Shown here one piece after another: positions 42,894 to 52,278 of a stretch of 64,000 nt of DNA (position 1 is the stretch's first letter; every line of letters begins with the position of its first letter). The stretch spans positions 124,001-188,000 of the forward strand of contig CAVZTX010000002.1 in NCBI GenBank assembly GCA_963778375.1, in the 5' to 3' direction. Made by a program: the position numbers and the translations under genes. This stretch comes from CAVZTX01 sp963778375 (GTDB lineage: Bacteria > Chloroflexota > Ktedonobacteria > Ktedonobacterales > Ktedonobacteraceae). The notes beneath the pieces were generated by a model. The model was not told the DNA's origin, ran no database searches, and saw only the letters and a list, made by a program, of their open reading frames with translations.

Positions 42894-44573
42894 TTATGCA
42901 GCCAGTGTCTTGACGAAGAAATCTTGTATCATCTGGATCAGCGCGTCGGGGCTTGGCTGCTCAATCTGACCAGGAGTGGAGGCGGCCAGCCCATGCTCAT
43001 CATGCTGAACCATGACGAGCGTGGTGGGAACGTGGGCAGCCTGGAGCAGACTCGCCAACTTCTGAGAGTGATGCGGCGCGATAAACCAATCGTCGGCACC
43101 TTGTATGATCAAGAAGGGGGGAGCATCATGAGTGACGTAGCTGACCGGGCTGGTATAGTTCTTCCTGGCATTGGTAGGTATCTGATCTGCTCTGAGGGCC
43201 GTACCCTGCCTCGATATACCCAGTCCCGCACCTAGCGTGTAGACCCAACTCGGCGTACCCCTCCAATCCGTGAGATCAGTAGGTCCCCACATATCGACTA
43301 CTGCCTGCACGCGGCTTGATTGATCCAGGTACTGTCCCTTGTCAAAGCCTGCATCGGGTCCGGTGAGGCCCAGCATCGAGGACAGATACCCACCCTCGCT
43401 GGCTCCATAGACGCCGATGCGCTGTGGATCGATACCCAGTTCGTGGGCATGGTCACGCAGGAAGCGAACGGCGCACTTGGCATCCACCACCTGGTCTAAC
43501 ATCGTGTAGAGTGGGGGGAACCGGTAATCGATTGAACCAACGGCAAAGCCGCGAGCGAGCAGATTGCTACGCAATTGAGTGAAGTAGACGGTATCGGGGC
43601 CGAGGCTTGATAACTGACGATTTCCCATAAGCCCCTCACCGCCATGCATATAGAAGACGACGGGTACCGGTCGGGTGAAGGTTGCTGCCGGTTCGGAGAG
43701 ATCCATCGCCAGGGGGTCGCCACCGGGATGGCAATACTCTAGCGTGGTCATCTGACCAGCAGGTGCACTGACCGTTGAAGCTGGAGACGCAGGGAACCAG
43801 ATCGCGTTCGGTGCACTCAAAGTGACGGCAGGCCAGCTCAACAGGCTCGTAATGAGCAGCGCAGGCAAGACGCTCAGGGAGACAAGCCATGCCCTGGGCG
43901 TCTCTTCGCGCAGGCGTGGGAAGACTAGGCGAAGCAGCAGGAAGAGGACAATAAGCCCGCAGGCAGGCAGGAAGATCAACTGGAGACTGGTTGGAATGGT
44001 GCCGGGGACCGTAAAGAGGGCCACCATGAACAGCGCCATCGTGACCTGATGCAGTTGCGCCAGGATCATAAGCCCTACCAGAAACAAGTACGGCAATGCG
44101 TTCACGAGAATGCGCCAGGGGCGAGAGAGCATGGTCCAGGTGCGGGCCGCAAGGCTGAAGAAGAAGAAGGCTGCCATCCCTTCCATGATGGGAACCCACA
44201 TATCCGCGATGCTGGGCGATTCTGCTCGCCAGAGGGTGAGCCCGACAGGCACCCCGGTCGTATGCGCGAGCAGCCAGAGGAGCAGCGCAAGCCCCTCGAC
44301 AACTCCTGCTGCGATAAGCAAACGGCGGGCGGGGCACACCACAACGCTGACTGCACTAATAGCCTGAATAGCTGCGCCGAGCAGTATGAGCGCGATCAGT
44401 AGGCCGGATGGTGGTCTCTGAAGTAGGATGGACAGGAAATGGATAGTGGCTGCACTTAACGTACTGAGGGCAGCCCAGTAGAGGAATCCGCCTCGCTTGA
44501 TACGATTGGCGGCCAGGGCCGAGAGCTGATCAGAGGTAGTGTGAATAGAGATTGAGATTGCTTGGATACTCAT
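42894..44573 (-). CDS. Membrane protein fused to an alpha/beta esterase domain
   Basis: 559 residues. About seven membrane helices fill residues 30-265 (for example IHFLSILLQ, LLIALILLGAAIQAI, AWLVSLSVLPALLITSLL). After VSAPAGQMTTLEYCHPGGDP comes a BD-FAE-like hydrolase: FYMHGGEGLMGN (oxyanion HGG), GVYGASEGGYLSSM (Ser nucleophile), GADDWFIAPHHSQ (Asp) and HDEHGLAA (His). The triad appears complete, so the esterase should work on the outer or inner membrane face depending on topology. AAAGGAGC precedes the ATG. It is divergent from the sensor kinase at 44838, which may control it. Confidence 0.85.
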   Translation of the reverse strand: MSIQAISISIHTTSDQLSALAANRIKRGGFLYWAALSTLSAATIHFLSILLQRPPSGLLIALILLGAAIQAISAVSVVVCPARRLLIAAGVVEGLALLLWLLAHTTGVPVGLTLWRAESPSIADMWVPIMEGMAAFFFFSLAARTWTMLSRPWRILVNALPYLFLVGLMILAQLHQVTMALFMVALFTVPGTIPTSLQLIFLPACGLIVLFLLLRLVFPRLREETPRAWLVSLSVLPALLITSLLSWPAVTLSAPNAIWFPASPASTVSAPAGQMTTLEYCHPGGDPLAMDLSEPAATFTRPVPVVFYMHGGEGLMGNRQLSSLGPDTVYFTQLRSNLLARGFAVGSIDYRFPPLYTMLDQVVDAKCAVRFLRDHAHELGIDPQRIGVYGASEGGYLSSMLGLTGPDAGFDKGQYLDQSSRVQAVVDMWGPTDLTDWRGTPSWVYTLGAGLGISRQGTALRADQIPTNARKNYTSPVSYVTHDAPPFLIIQGADDWFIAPHHSQKLASLLQAAHVPTTLVMVQHDEHGLAASTPGQIEQPSPDALIQMIQDFFVKTLAA

Positions 44574-44837
44574 AGCTGAAGCTCCTTTCTATTCCCCTTG
44601 CTACAAAGGGAATGACAACTCGTTGTAATATACTTGTGAGAGGCGTTTCCGATGTTATGAGTATCGCTGATAGATGTCTTAAAAATATCTCCAATCTGTA
44701 CCAAAAAGTGTTACATGGAGCGCCGAAATGACATACTTTTGGGACAATTTCGCGCTATCATATGCATATCTACCCGGCCTATTCTCCCGCTACAAGAGAG
44801 GCACCGTGAGGATACACCAACTATCAGGTGAAAGAGA

Positions 44838-46262
44838 ATGGTGGATATTATGCAGAATAGAACCTCGATCGATGGCGTGATGTGGGATAGTCAATCCTAC
44901 AAAAATATTCTCTATCTATTGTTCTCGTTTCCGCTTGGTGTGTTCTATTTTAACGTGCTGTTGGCCGGTATCACTCTGGGCATACCCACCCTGTCTATCT
45001 GGATTGGAATACCTATCCTTCTCGTGTTCATAAATATCTGCTGGCGTCTGGCTATGTTCGAGCGTCGCCTGGCAGTCAACTGGTTGTGCGTGGAAATCGC
45101 GCCCATTTCAATGGAAGCGTCAACATCGATCTTTTCATGGAGAAGCTTGCCAGCGCGTTTAAGCAATCCTATGACCTGGAAAATGCTGGCCTATCTGCTG
45201 CTGAAGTTGCCGCTCGGCCTCTGCTCCTGTGTCATCACCGGAGTTTTGCTTGTGCTCAGTTTGGCGATAATGATCGTCGGTCTGGTGCTCGGGTGCATTA
45301 CTGCACCTCTCTTCACACTTATTGGTGCACTACAGCATGTGCCTGGGCCGGGACAGCATCTGCGCGAGTATCTCTTGTTTGCTCTGACCGGCTTTGGTCT
45401 GAATATATTGACCTTCCAATTGCTGAATGGACTGGCCTTTGTTGCGGGACAACTGGCACGCGCGTTGTTGGGGATGAGCGATACGGCTATGCGCTTACAA
45501 GCGGCGACGGCACTGGCGGAGCAGGAGCGCTTGCGTGCTGAACAGGCGGATCAACGCCGTCGCGAGCTGGTCGTGAATGTCTCCCATGAGTTGCGTGCAC
45601 CGGTGGCCAGCATCTCCGGTCATCTAGAGTCGCTGCTCCTGGCTACTGAAGAAGGGACGCAGACGCCTCCGCCAGAGACGCTCTATAACTATCTCAACAT
45701 CGCTCACCAGGAGGCCCGGCGTTTGGGGTTGTTGGTCGATGAGCTGCTCTCGCTGGCTCGCATGGAAGCCGGTGAGCTGCGTCTGGTTATACAAGAGGTT
45801 GTGGCGAGTGAGGTTGTTGAAGAGGTCTATCAGATGCTGATGCCTCTGGCGCAACGTGAGCGGCAGGTGACGCTGGTGCGTGGCTGTGCACCCAATCTCT
45901 CACCTGTACAGGCGGACCGCCAGCGGCTCGTGCAGGTGGTATTGAACCTTGTGCGCAACGCCATTACCTCTACGCCAGCAGGTGGTATCGTCTCACTCAG
46001 CCTGGAAGTAGCGGACGCGCAGCATCTCGCGCTAGTCGTTGAAGACAGTGGTATTGGTATTCCCGCCGAAGAGTTGCAACATATCTTTGAGCGCTTTTAT
46101 CGCACCGATGCTTCGCATTCTCGTGCTAGCGGTGGCTTTGGTTTGGGTCTAGCTATCGTTCACGATCTTGTGAGCGCGATGGGCGGTTCTATCAGCGTCA
46201 CAAGTACGGTAGGACAGGGAAGCCGCTTCTGCGTCCTGCTGCGTACAGCCGAGCCAAAATGA
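44838..46262 (+). CDS. Sensor histidine kinase
   Basis: 474 residues. N-terminal hydrophobic pairs (ILYLLFSFPLGVFYFNVLLAG, LSIWIGIPILLVFINICW, LLKLPLGLCSCVITGVLL and more) match the multi-helix sensor seen in streptomycete-type kinases. HisKA follows with NVSHELRAPVASISGH (His phosphorylated), then the ATPase domain N box NLVRNAI, G1 DSGIGIP and G2 GFGLGLAIV. All catalytic motifs are present. The cognate regulator starts 38 bp downstream. The signal is unknown. Confidence 0.92.
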   Translation: MVDIMQNRTSIDGVMWDSQSYKNILYLLFSFPLGVFYFNVLLAGITLGIPTLSIWIGIPILLVFINICWRLAMFERRLAVNWLCVEIAPISMEASTSIFSWRSLPARLSNPMTWKMLAYLLLKLPLGLCSCVITGVLLVLSLAIMIVGLVLGCITAPLFTLIGALQHVPGPGQHLREYLLFALTGFGLNILTFQLLNGLAFVAGQLARALLGMSDTAMRLQAATALAEQERLRAEQADQRRRELVVNVSHELRAPVASISGHLESLLLATEEGTQTPPPETLYNYLNIAHQEARRLGLLVDELLSLARMEAGELRLVIQEVVASEVVEEVYQMLMPLAQRERQVTLVRGCAPNLSPVQADRQRLVQVVLNLVRNAITSTPAGGIVSLSLEVADAQHLALVVEDSGIGIPAEELQHIFERFYRTDASHSRASGGFGLGLAIVHDLVSAMGGSISVTSTVGQGSRFCVLLRTAEPK

Positions 46263-46300
46263 TAGAATACGTCTGGGATTCATAGATAGAGCAGCCCTCC

Positions 46301-47059
46301 GTGGGCAATTTGGCAGAGGAGCAAACCAGCGTGGCGACGATTCTGGTCATCGAGGATGATCGCGCACTCTCTGATCTCTTGCGCACCCATTTAGAATCGG
46401 AAGGATATAGAGTGGTGCAGGCATTTGACGGTCCTTCGGCCCTGGTGGCAGTAGAGCAACAACATCCAGATTTGATTCTCCTCGATTGGATGTTGCCTGG
46501 TATGGATGGGCTGTCGGTCTGTCGGCGTTTGCGGAAAACTCATCTCACGCCGATTATTATGCTCACAGCGCGCACCGAAGAGGTAGATCAGCTACTTGGG
46601 CTAGAGGTCGGAGCCGATGACTATATTGCCAAGCCATTCAGTATCCATCAGGTGCTGGCGCGAGTCCGTGCCATGTTGCGCCGTGTTGAATTGGATAGCC
46701 GGGGCACAACGGACGCTCGTCCTCGCGCTTCACAGCAAGCGCTGTCATCAGCTCCTAGCCAGCCTCCACCGCTGATACGTGGCCCTTTGCGTATCGCTCC
46801 TGCGGAGCGTTCTGCACAGCTTGATGGGCAAGAGATCGACCTGACACCCAAAGAGTATGATCTATTAGTTCTGCTGATCTCTCATCCTGGCTGGGTGTTC
46901 AAACGCGAGGTGCTTTTGCAGCAGATTTGGGGCGAGAGCTACGAGGGTTTTGATCGCACCATCGACAACCACATCACGCGTTTGCGCAAGAAACTGGGGC
47001 CGTTTGGCGATAAGATTGAGACCGTCTGGGGCGTAGGCTATCGGTTCAAAGCCGATTAA
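46301..47059 (+). CDS. OmpR/PhoB-family response regulator
   Basis: 252 residues from GTG 46301; a second GTG at 46331 would begin directly at the receiver (VATILVIEDDRALSDLL). The phospho-acceptor lies in LILLDWMLPGMDG and the switch Thr in IIMLTARTEE, with Lys in DDYIAKPFS. A Ser/Pro linker leads to the winged-helix DNA-binding domain (DLTPKEYDLLVLLISHPGW, TIDNHITRLRKKLG). It is the partner of the kinase upstream and probably controls nearby envelope genes such as the divergent membrane esterase. Confidence 0.93.
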   Translation: MGNLAEEQTSVATILVIEDDRALSDLLRTHLESEGYRVVQAFDGPSALVAVEQQHPDLILLDWMLPGMDGLSVCRRLRKTHLTPIIMLTARTEEVDQLLGLEVGADDYIAKPFSIHQVLARVRAMLRRVELDSRGTTDARPRASQQALSSAPSQPPPLIRGPLRIAPAERSAQLDGQEIDLTPKEYDLLVLLISHPGWVFKREVLLQQIWGESYEGFDRTIDNHITRLRKKLGPFGDKIETVWGVGYRFKAD

Positions 47060-47093
47060 CCGACAAATAAGTGAAGGGGACTCTAGGGCATTC

Positions 47094-47789
47094 TTAGAAT
47101 GACTTCTTTTGACTAAAATGTTGGATGAGGTAGGGGTCAAAGTGTCCTTCGACCAGTTCGGTCATCTCATCAAGAGAACGACTCCCGTCTACTTCATAGA
47201 TGGGAAGATGCCGTTCCTCCGCTTGCTGTTTGACATAGTGGGCTAATTGACAGTCGCGCTCAATCAGATTGCGCATGCGTTTCTCTGGATCACTGCCTTC
47301 ATTGTATACACCAAGTCGTTTCTGCCGTCGAATCAGTTCAGCCCGTTTCCGTCGCCTGGCTTGTTCACAGAAAGGATCTGTTGGAATCAGCCAGATCGCT
47401 TGATGGGGATGAGAAAGGTAAGGTAGTACACAAGCTGGAAAGAAATTTCCTTCTGCGACAATGATGTTTTCTTTTGGCAGCGCAAGCAGATCTTCAATCA
47501 TGAGCTGAAAATCCTGAGTCCATGACTTGATGGTTTCCTCAACAAGCGTTTCAACTGACCGCTGTATCCAGCGCTGATCCATACTCATCTTCAGAAACGC
47601 TCGGGCTTCAGGATCGCCAGCAGCAATCCATCGAGCAAAATGATTACTAGCCCAGGCATCAACATGGTAATCGAGGAAGACCGAGATCCGCGCGATGGTA
47701 TGACTGATTGTGGATTTGCCAGAACACGGGGAGCCAGCAATCCACAAGACATGTGAAAGATCCTTGGCGACTTGCAGTTGGTCGGGCAT
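47094..47789 (-). CDS. P-loop nucleoside/metabolite kinase-like protein
   Basis: 231 residues from ATG 47789, chosen for its GAGGGGGAAG ribosome binding site. The Walker A motif is AGSPCSGKSTISHTIAR, followed by a lid-like region rich in basic residues (CEQARRRKRAELIRRQKRLG) and IVAEGNFFP as the Walker B-like strand. The pattern suits small-molecule kinases of the AAA_18/cytidylate kinase kind, but the substrate is not evident. Its C-terminus has a decayed duplicate at 42495-42720. It is convergent with the response regulator. Confidence 0.75.
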   Translation of the reverse strand: MPDQLQVAKDLSHVLWIAGSPCSGKSTISHTIARISVFLDYHVDAWASNHFARWIAAGDPEARAFLKMSMDQRWIQRSVETLVEETIKSWTQDFQLMIEDLLALPKENIIVAEGNFFPACVLPYLSHPHQAIWLIPTDPFCEQARRRKRAELIRRQKRLGVYNEGSDPEKRMRNLIERDCQLAHYVKQQAEERHLPIYEVDGSRSLDEMTELVEGHFDPYLIQHFSQKKSF

Positions 47790-47940
47790 CGCTTCTTCCC
47801 CCTCAAGCATCTGTTCTCATCATCGTTTGCCCCCTTAAAGCATACCTGGAAGCACATGAAAATACATCGTCCAAATGACCGATGTGGAATGCTGGACGCA
47901 TTTGATACAATGAAAAAAGAAGATTGATCTTCTACTCACA

Positions 47941-48576
47941 TCAACCATCCGTCACGACAAAGACATGCAACGTGCGAGGCCCATGCACACCCTCCACACG
48001 GCTCAACTCAATATCGCTGGTAGCCGACGGCCCCGAAATCAAAGTAATGGGATGCGTTGCCCGCTCAGTTAGCTTCGCGATAGCTTCAGGAACCATTCCC
48101 ACCACCTGTTCCGCACGCACAATACACAGATGCAAGTCAGGGATCAACGACAGCGCTCGCCTCCCCTGAGTCACGCCGCCATCCAGGATGATCGTCCCCG
48201 TTTGAGCGATGGCAATAGCACAACCCGTAAGCACAGCAGAGCTTTCGTCCAACTCGGTATAGGTGAGCGGCGGATCGTCCCTCAATATTGTCATACCTGC
48301 AGGAAGCCAACTGTCAGGCACATCAGCCGGAACCACGAGTCGGGTGATGCCCTCCTGCTGACAAGCATCTGCAATAGCCTGGGGTAAGTTGGTATCATCG
48401 GTGCGCGTCACAATGGCTTTGTAATCAATCAGCCGATCAATGAAGACTTCGAGAATGGCTGCCCGATCCCGTTCATCCCGCTCACGGAAATCGTGTGGAA
48501 TTGGGGGTGGCTCAGGCGCGTTGGCAATAGCCTTACGAATGCGTGCCAGGATGACATCTTTAGCAATCTCCCTCAT
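47941..48576 (-). CDS. lutC: Lactate utilization protein C (LUD domain)
   Basis: 211 residues from ATG 48576, which overlaps the lutB stop as ATGA. The LUD domain is recognised by ARIRKAIANAPEPP, LVVPADVPDSWLP, GCAIAIAQTGTIILDGG and HLCIVRAEQVVGMVPEAI. LutC is the non-catalytic third part of the LutABC complex that oxidises L-lactate to pyruvate. A longer frame from 48660 has no ribosome binding site and overlaps lutB; it was not chosen. This is the last gene of the rhamnose operon. Confidence 0.9.
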   Translation of the reverse strand: MREIAKDVILARIRKAIANAPEPPPIPHDFRERDERDRAAILEVFIDRLIDYKAIVTRTDDTNLPQAIADACQQEGITRLVVPADVPDSWLPAGMTILRDDPPLTYTELDESSAVLTGCAIAIAQTGTIILDGGVTQGRRALSLIPDLHLCIVRAEQVVGMVPEAIAKLTERATHPITLISGPSATSDIELSRVEGVHGPRTLHVFVVTDG

Positions 48577-49991
48577 GACTGCCCACCTTTCTGCCGCTCG
48601 CGCCACCACTCGCGGAAACTTTGCTTGGGGACCGGAGCTAAATCGCGTGCTGTTGTCCACCCTGCAAACATCCCTGGCAGGTGGTTGATCACTCCTCCAT
48701 GCACGAAGAATCGCTGCCCCCTCCGTGCCAGGTGCTGCGCCCGTTCGTAGCGTTGAGGGCTGGCGAAGATATACGCCAGTTCACGCATCGCCAGCGCTTC
48801 AGGGTTGAGGGACGATGTGTGACGTATCACCTCTCCACGCAGGTGCAGCAGCACTTCAGGAATATTGATCTTGACCGGACACACCTCATAGCAGGCCCCA
48901 CACAAAGTGGAAGCGTAGGGCAAGGTCTTGGCATGCTCTATGCCCACCAACTGCGGCGTGAGAATGGCGCCGATAGGACCGGGATAGACCGAGCTATAAG
49001 CGTGACCACCTGTGCGCGCATAGACTGGGCAGATATTGAGACAGGCACTGCAGCGAATGCAGTGCAGCGTCTGGCGGCCCACCTCATCGGCAAGCACATT
49101 CGTGCGTCCATTATCAAGCAATACCAGATGAAAAGTTTGCGGGCCATCCCCAGGCGTCACTCCCGTCCACAAACTCGTATACGGATTCATGCGTTCGCCC
49201 GTCGAACTGCGCGGCAGCAATTGCAGGAAGACGGCAAAATCCTGGAACGTGGGCAGGATTTTCTCGATGCCCATCACAGTAATCAGCATCTGGGGCAGCG
49301 TTACGCACATACGCCCATTGCCCTCGCTCTCCACCACGCACACCGTGCCAGTCTCAGCAATAGCAAAATTCGCACCACTAATAGCTACCTGAGCAGAGAG
49401 GAATTGTTCGCGCAGGTAGCGCCGTGCAGCCGCAGTAAGCTGCTTCGGTTCGTCGGTGAGGTCCTCTCCCCTAGCGATAGTACGGCGGAAGAGGTCACGA
49501 ATCTCGCTGCGATTTTTGTGGATGGCAGGCACCAGGATATGCGAAGAGGTTTCTCCTGCGAGCTGGATGATCAGTTCGGCAAGATCGGTCTCGATGGCGC
49601 GTATGCCCGCGGTCGCCAGCGCCTTGTTCAGATGAATTTCATCGGTGGTGAGCGACTTGACCTTCACTACCTGATCCGCGCCAGTTCCTTGCACAATCTC
49701 CGTGATGATGCGATTGGCCTCGGCAGCATCCCGTGCCCAGTGCACCTGCCCTCCGGCACGCTGGACTGAGGCTTCAAGTTGCACTAAATATTCGTCGAGA
49801 TGGCGCATGACGTGCGCTTTGATAGCCGATCCTGCCGTGCGTAGTGCTTCCCAGTCGGGTAGTTCGCTCACAACATCCGCGCGCTTGTTGCGGATGGTCG
49901 TGGTCGCTTTGCCAAGGTTGCGGCGCAACTGGCTGTTAGCCAGTGCAGCTTTGGCGGTTTTGGGAAATTTGGGCAAGGATTTAGATGCCAT
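48573..49991 (-). CDS. lutB: Lactate utilization protein B (LUD domain plus ferredoxin domain)
   Basis: 472 residues from ATG 49991, overlapping the lutA stop as ATGA. The N-terminal LUD domain carries KSLTTDEIHLNKAL and FAIAETGTVCVVESEGNGR. The C-terminal part binds two 4Fe-4S clusters: CIRCSACLNICPVYART and CGACYEVCPVKINIPE. LutB passes electrons from lactate oxidation to the respiratory chain. A frame extension to 50216 overlaps lutA and is unlike the family. Confidence 0.93.
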   Translation of the reverse strand: MASKSLPKFPKTAKAALANSQLRRNLGKATTTIRNKRADVVSELPDWEALRTAGSAIKAHVMRHLDEYLVQLEASVQRAGGQVHWARDAAEANRIITEIVQGTGADQVVKVKSLTTDEIHLNKALATAGIRAIETDLAELIIQLAGETSSHILVPAIHKNRSEIRDLFRRTIARGEDLTDEPKQLTAAARRYLREQFLSAQVAISGANFAIAETGTVCVVESEGNGRMCVTLPQMLITVMGIEKILPTFQDFAVFLQLLPRSSTGERMNPYTSLWTGVTPGDGPQTFHLVLLDNGRTNVLADEVGRQTLHCIRCSACLNICPVYARTGGHAYSSVYPGPIGAILTPQLVGIEHAKTLPYASTLCGACYEVCPVKINIPEVLLHLRGEVIRHTSSLNPEALAMRELAYIFASPQRYERAQHLARRGQRFFVHGGVINHLPGMFAGWTTARDLAPVPKQSFREWWRERQKGGQS

Positions 49992-50731
49992 CACGCGGCC
50001 TCGCTTTCCGTATTCGCCAGGATTTCGGCCAGGTGAACGGTTGCCACCCCGGCCCGTTGGCGATGCAACCCTCCACCGATGTGCATCAAACAGGAGGTAT
50101 CGGCGGCACACAGCACCTCCGCGCCGGTATCCAGCACGCAGCGCATTTTGTCGCTGAGCATTGCCAGGGAAGTATCGGAATTCTTGATGGCAAAGGTGCC
50201 GCCAAAGCCACAGCATTCGAGCGCATTGGGCAGTTCTACCAGGTCAATTCCTTTAACTGCCCGCAGCAGTTGCAGCGGTGCATCACCCACGTGCAGCACG
50301 CGCAGGCTATGGCAGGTAGGATGGTAGGTCACCCGGTGCGGATAGTATGCTCCCACATCCGTGACGCCCAGTCGTTTGACCAGGAACTCCGACAGCTCGT
50401 AGACAAGTGGGATAAGCTGCTCGACGGCTTCAATAAGTGCGGTATCACCGGAGAGCGCGGCAGCCTTGGGATAGAGTTCACGCACCATGCCCACGCACGA
50501 CGCAGAGGGTGCGATAATAACTTCAGCATTGCGAAAGACCTCGACGAAGTGACGCACCAGTGGAATAGATTCGCGCTGATAGCCTGTGTTGAAATGCATC
50601 TGTCCGCAGCAAGTCTGCGCTTCAGGGAATTCCACAACATGGCCAAGCCGTTCCAGCACCTGCGTGGTGGCAATGCCGACATTGGGAAAAAGTGTGTCGT
50701 TGAAGCAAGTGATGAAGAGCGCAACCCTCAT
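49991..50731 (-). CDS. lutA: Lactate utilization protein A (cysteine-rich CCG subunit)
   Basis: 246 residues with the two CCG domains of the LutA/GlpC/HdrB group: VEFPEAQTCCGQMHFNTGY and VELPNALECCGFGGTFAIKN, which hold an iron-sulfur cluster. ASCVGMVRELYP and HPTCHSLRVLHVGD give the first Cys of each. A strong AAAGGAG lies 6 bp before the ATG. It begins 12 bp after the rhamnulokinase stop, so the lactate genes are part of the rhamnose transcript. Confidence 0.93.
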   Translation of the reverse strand: MRVALFITCFNDTLFPNVGIATTQVLERLGHVVEFPEAQTCCGQMHFNTGYQRESIPLVRHFVEVFRNAEVIIAPSASCVGMVRELYPKAAALSGDTALIEAVEQLIPLVYELSEFLVKRLGVTDVGAYYPHRVTYHPTCHSLRVLHVGDAPLQLLRAVKGIDLVELPNALECCGFGGTFAIKNSDTSLAMLSDKMRCVLDTGAEVLCAADTSCLMHIGGGLHRQRAGVATVHLAEILANTESEAA

Positions 50732-50743
50732 CGGCAGCTCCTT

Positions 50744-52231
50744 TCATGAGACTCGCGTGCCAGAGGCCATCGCCCCGAATCGTTGCCACGCCTCATTCCA
50801 CGCTGCAAGTTGAGCGGTTCGCGGCGAAAAGACTCGTGTGGGTACGTTCTGAGCGATAGCACGCACCTCCTCCAGGTTGCGCAATTCGCCCAGACCCACC
50901 AGTTGCATCAGCCCATTGCCCAGTGCTGTCGCCTCATATGGCCCGGCAATCACCGGTACATTGAGTGCATCAGCCAGCCACTGATTGAGCCGTGCGTTTC
51001 GTGCGCCACCACCAAGGATATGCACTGTTTTGATTGGTGTACCCGTCAACCGGCTGATCTGCTGAAACACCTCGCAATAACGCAACACCAGGCTCTCCAT
51101 TATACACCGTGCGAAAGCTGCCGGTGCCGAAAGCGGTGTTTGTCCATGTTCCTGTAGATATGTATTGATCACAGCAGGCATATCTTGCGGTGCCAAAAAG
51201 CGTGCATCATCTGGATCGATCAGAGCAGCAAATGGTGGAACGTCATCGACATCAGCAAGCAGGGTATCGTAGTCTATACTATGCCCATTCCGTGCCCAGC
51301 GCCGCTGGCATTCCTGCAAGAGCCACAGTCCCATCACATTCCTGAGAAAGCGAGTAGTGCCGAAAACACCGCCCTCGTTCGTGCAATTAGCAGCCAGCGC
51401 TTCAGGCGTCATCACCGGACGATGAAGCTCCACTCCAATCAACGACCACGTGCCGGAACTGATATAGCCCCAATTCCCCGAAGGCTGAGCGGGTGTCGCA
51501 GCAATTGCAGAACCGGTATCATGCGTCGCTGGTGCAATCACTTGTGTTGCGCCGAGATCGCTTTGTAATTCTGGCAAGACCTTGCCCAGGACTGTGCCAG
51601 CTTCGACCACAGGCGGAAGCATATTGGTAGGGATAGATAACTGATTCAATAGATTGGTCGCCCATGCTTTTGCGATGGGATCCCAGCATTGGGTCGTGGA
51701 AGCATTGGTTTGCTCACCTGTGAGCGAGCCGCACAGCCAGCTATGCAGCAGATCGGGGATCATCATCAGCCGGTAGGCATGGGCCAATTCACCCAACTGC
51801 ATACGCTCATGCGCATAGAGCTGGAAAAGCGTGTTAATAGGCAGAAATTGAATGCCCGTCCATGCATATAGCACGTCACGAGGAACGCCTGCGAAGACCT
51901 GTTCCATCACACCGTCTGTGCGGGAGTCACGATAGTGGAAGGGCTGTCCAAGCAAAAAACCTTGCGCATCTACCAGCCCATAATCGACTCCCCAGGTATC
52001 GACACCGATACTGTCCAGTGTTCCCGCAAGCTTCCGCGCCTTGCGCAATCCCGTTAGCGTCTCGTCCCACAGTGCGAGAATATTCCAGAAGCGATGCTCG
52101 CGCACCGTTACCGGCCGGTTGGCAAAGCGATGTACTTCCTCCAAGTCGAGATGCTGCCCGTTAAAACGCGCCAGCATCACGCGCCCACTCTCAGCACCCA
52201 GATCGACGGCTGCTACATTGCGTGTCGCCAT
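50744..52231 (-). CDS. rhaB: L-rhamnulokinase
   Basis: 495 residues from ATG 52231 (GAGGGAGAG upstream). A FGGY-family sugar kinase: AAVDLGAESGRVMLARF at the start, GVDTWGVDYGLVDAQG, THDTGSAIAATPAQ, and HILGGGARNARLNQWLADAL. It phosphorylates L-rhamnulose at C1. The RhaB-type NRPVTVREHRFWN early segment distinguishes it from xylulose or glycerol kinases. It lies between the fused aldolase gene and lutA. Confidence 0.93.
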   Translation of the reverse strand: MATRNVAAVDLGAESGRVMLARFNGQHLDLEEVHRFANRPVTVREHRFWNILALWDETLTGLRKARKLAGTLDSIGVDTWGVDYGLVDAQGFLLGQPFHYRDSRTDGVMEQVFAGVPRDVLYAWTGIQFLPINTLFQLYAHERMQLGELAHAYRLMMIPDLLHSWLCGSLTGEQTNASTTQCWDPIAKAWATNLLNQLSIPTNMLPPVVEAGTVLGKVLPELQSDLGATQVIAPATHDTGSAIAATPAQPSGNWGYISSGTWSLIGVELHRPVMTPEALAANCTNEGGVFGTTRFLRNVMGLWLLQECQRRWARNGHSIDYDTLLADVDDVPPFAALIDPDDARFLAPQDMPAVINTYLQEHGQTPLSAPAAFARCIMESLVLRYCEVFQQISRLTGTPIKTVHILGGGARNARLNQWLADALNVPVIAGPYEATALGNGLMQLVGLGELRNLEEVRAIAQNVPTRVFSPRTAQLAAWNEAWQRFGAMASGTRVS

Positions 52232-52278
52232 GCGTCTCTCCCTCTCACTGGTATCCTCCACTCAGGATAATAGTCTCG

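Noticed and set aside
48681..49769. Long plus-strand open frame opposite lutB
   Set aside because: It has no family-like sequence or ribosome binding site and lies entirely within the strongly recognised lutB gene.
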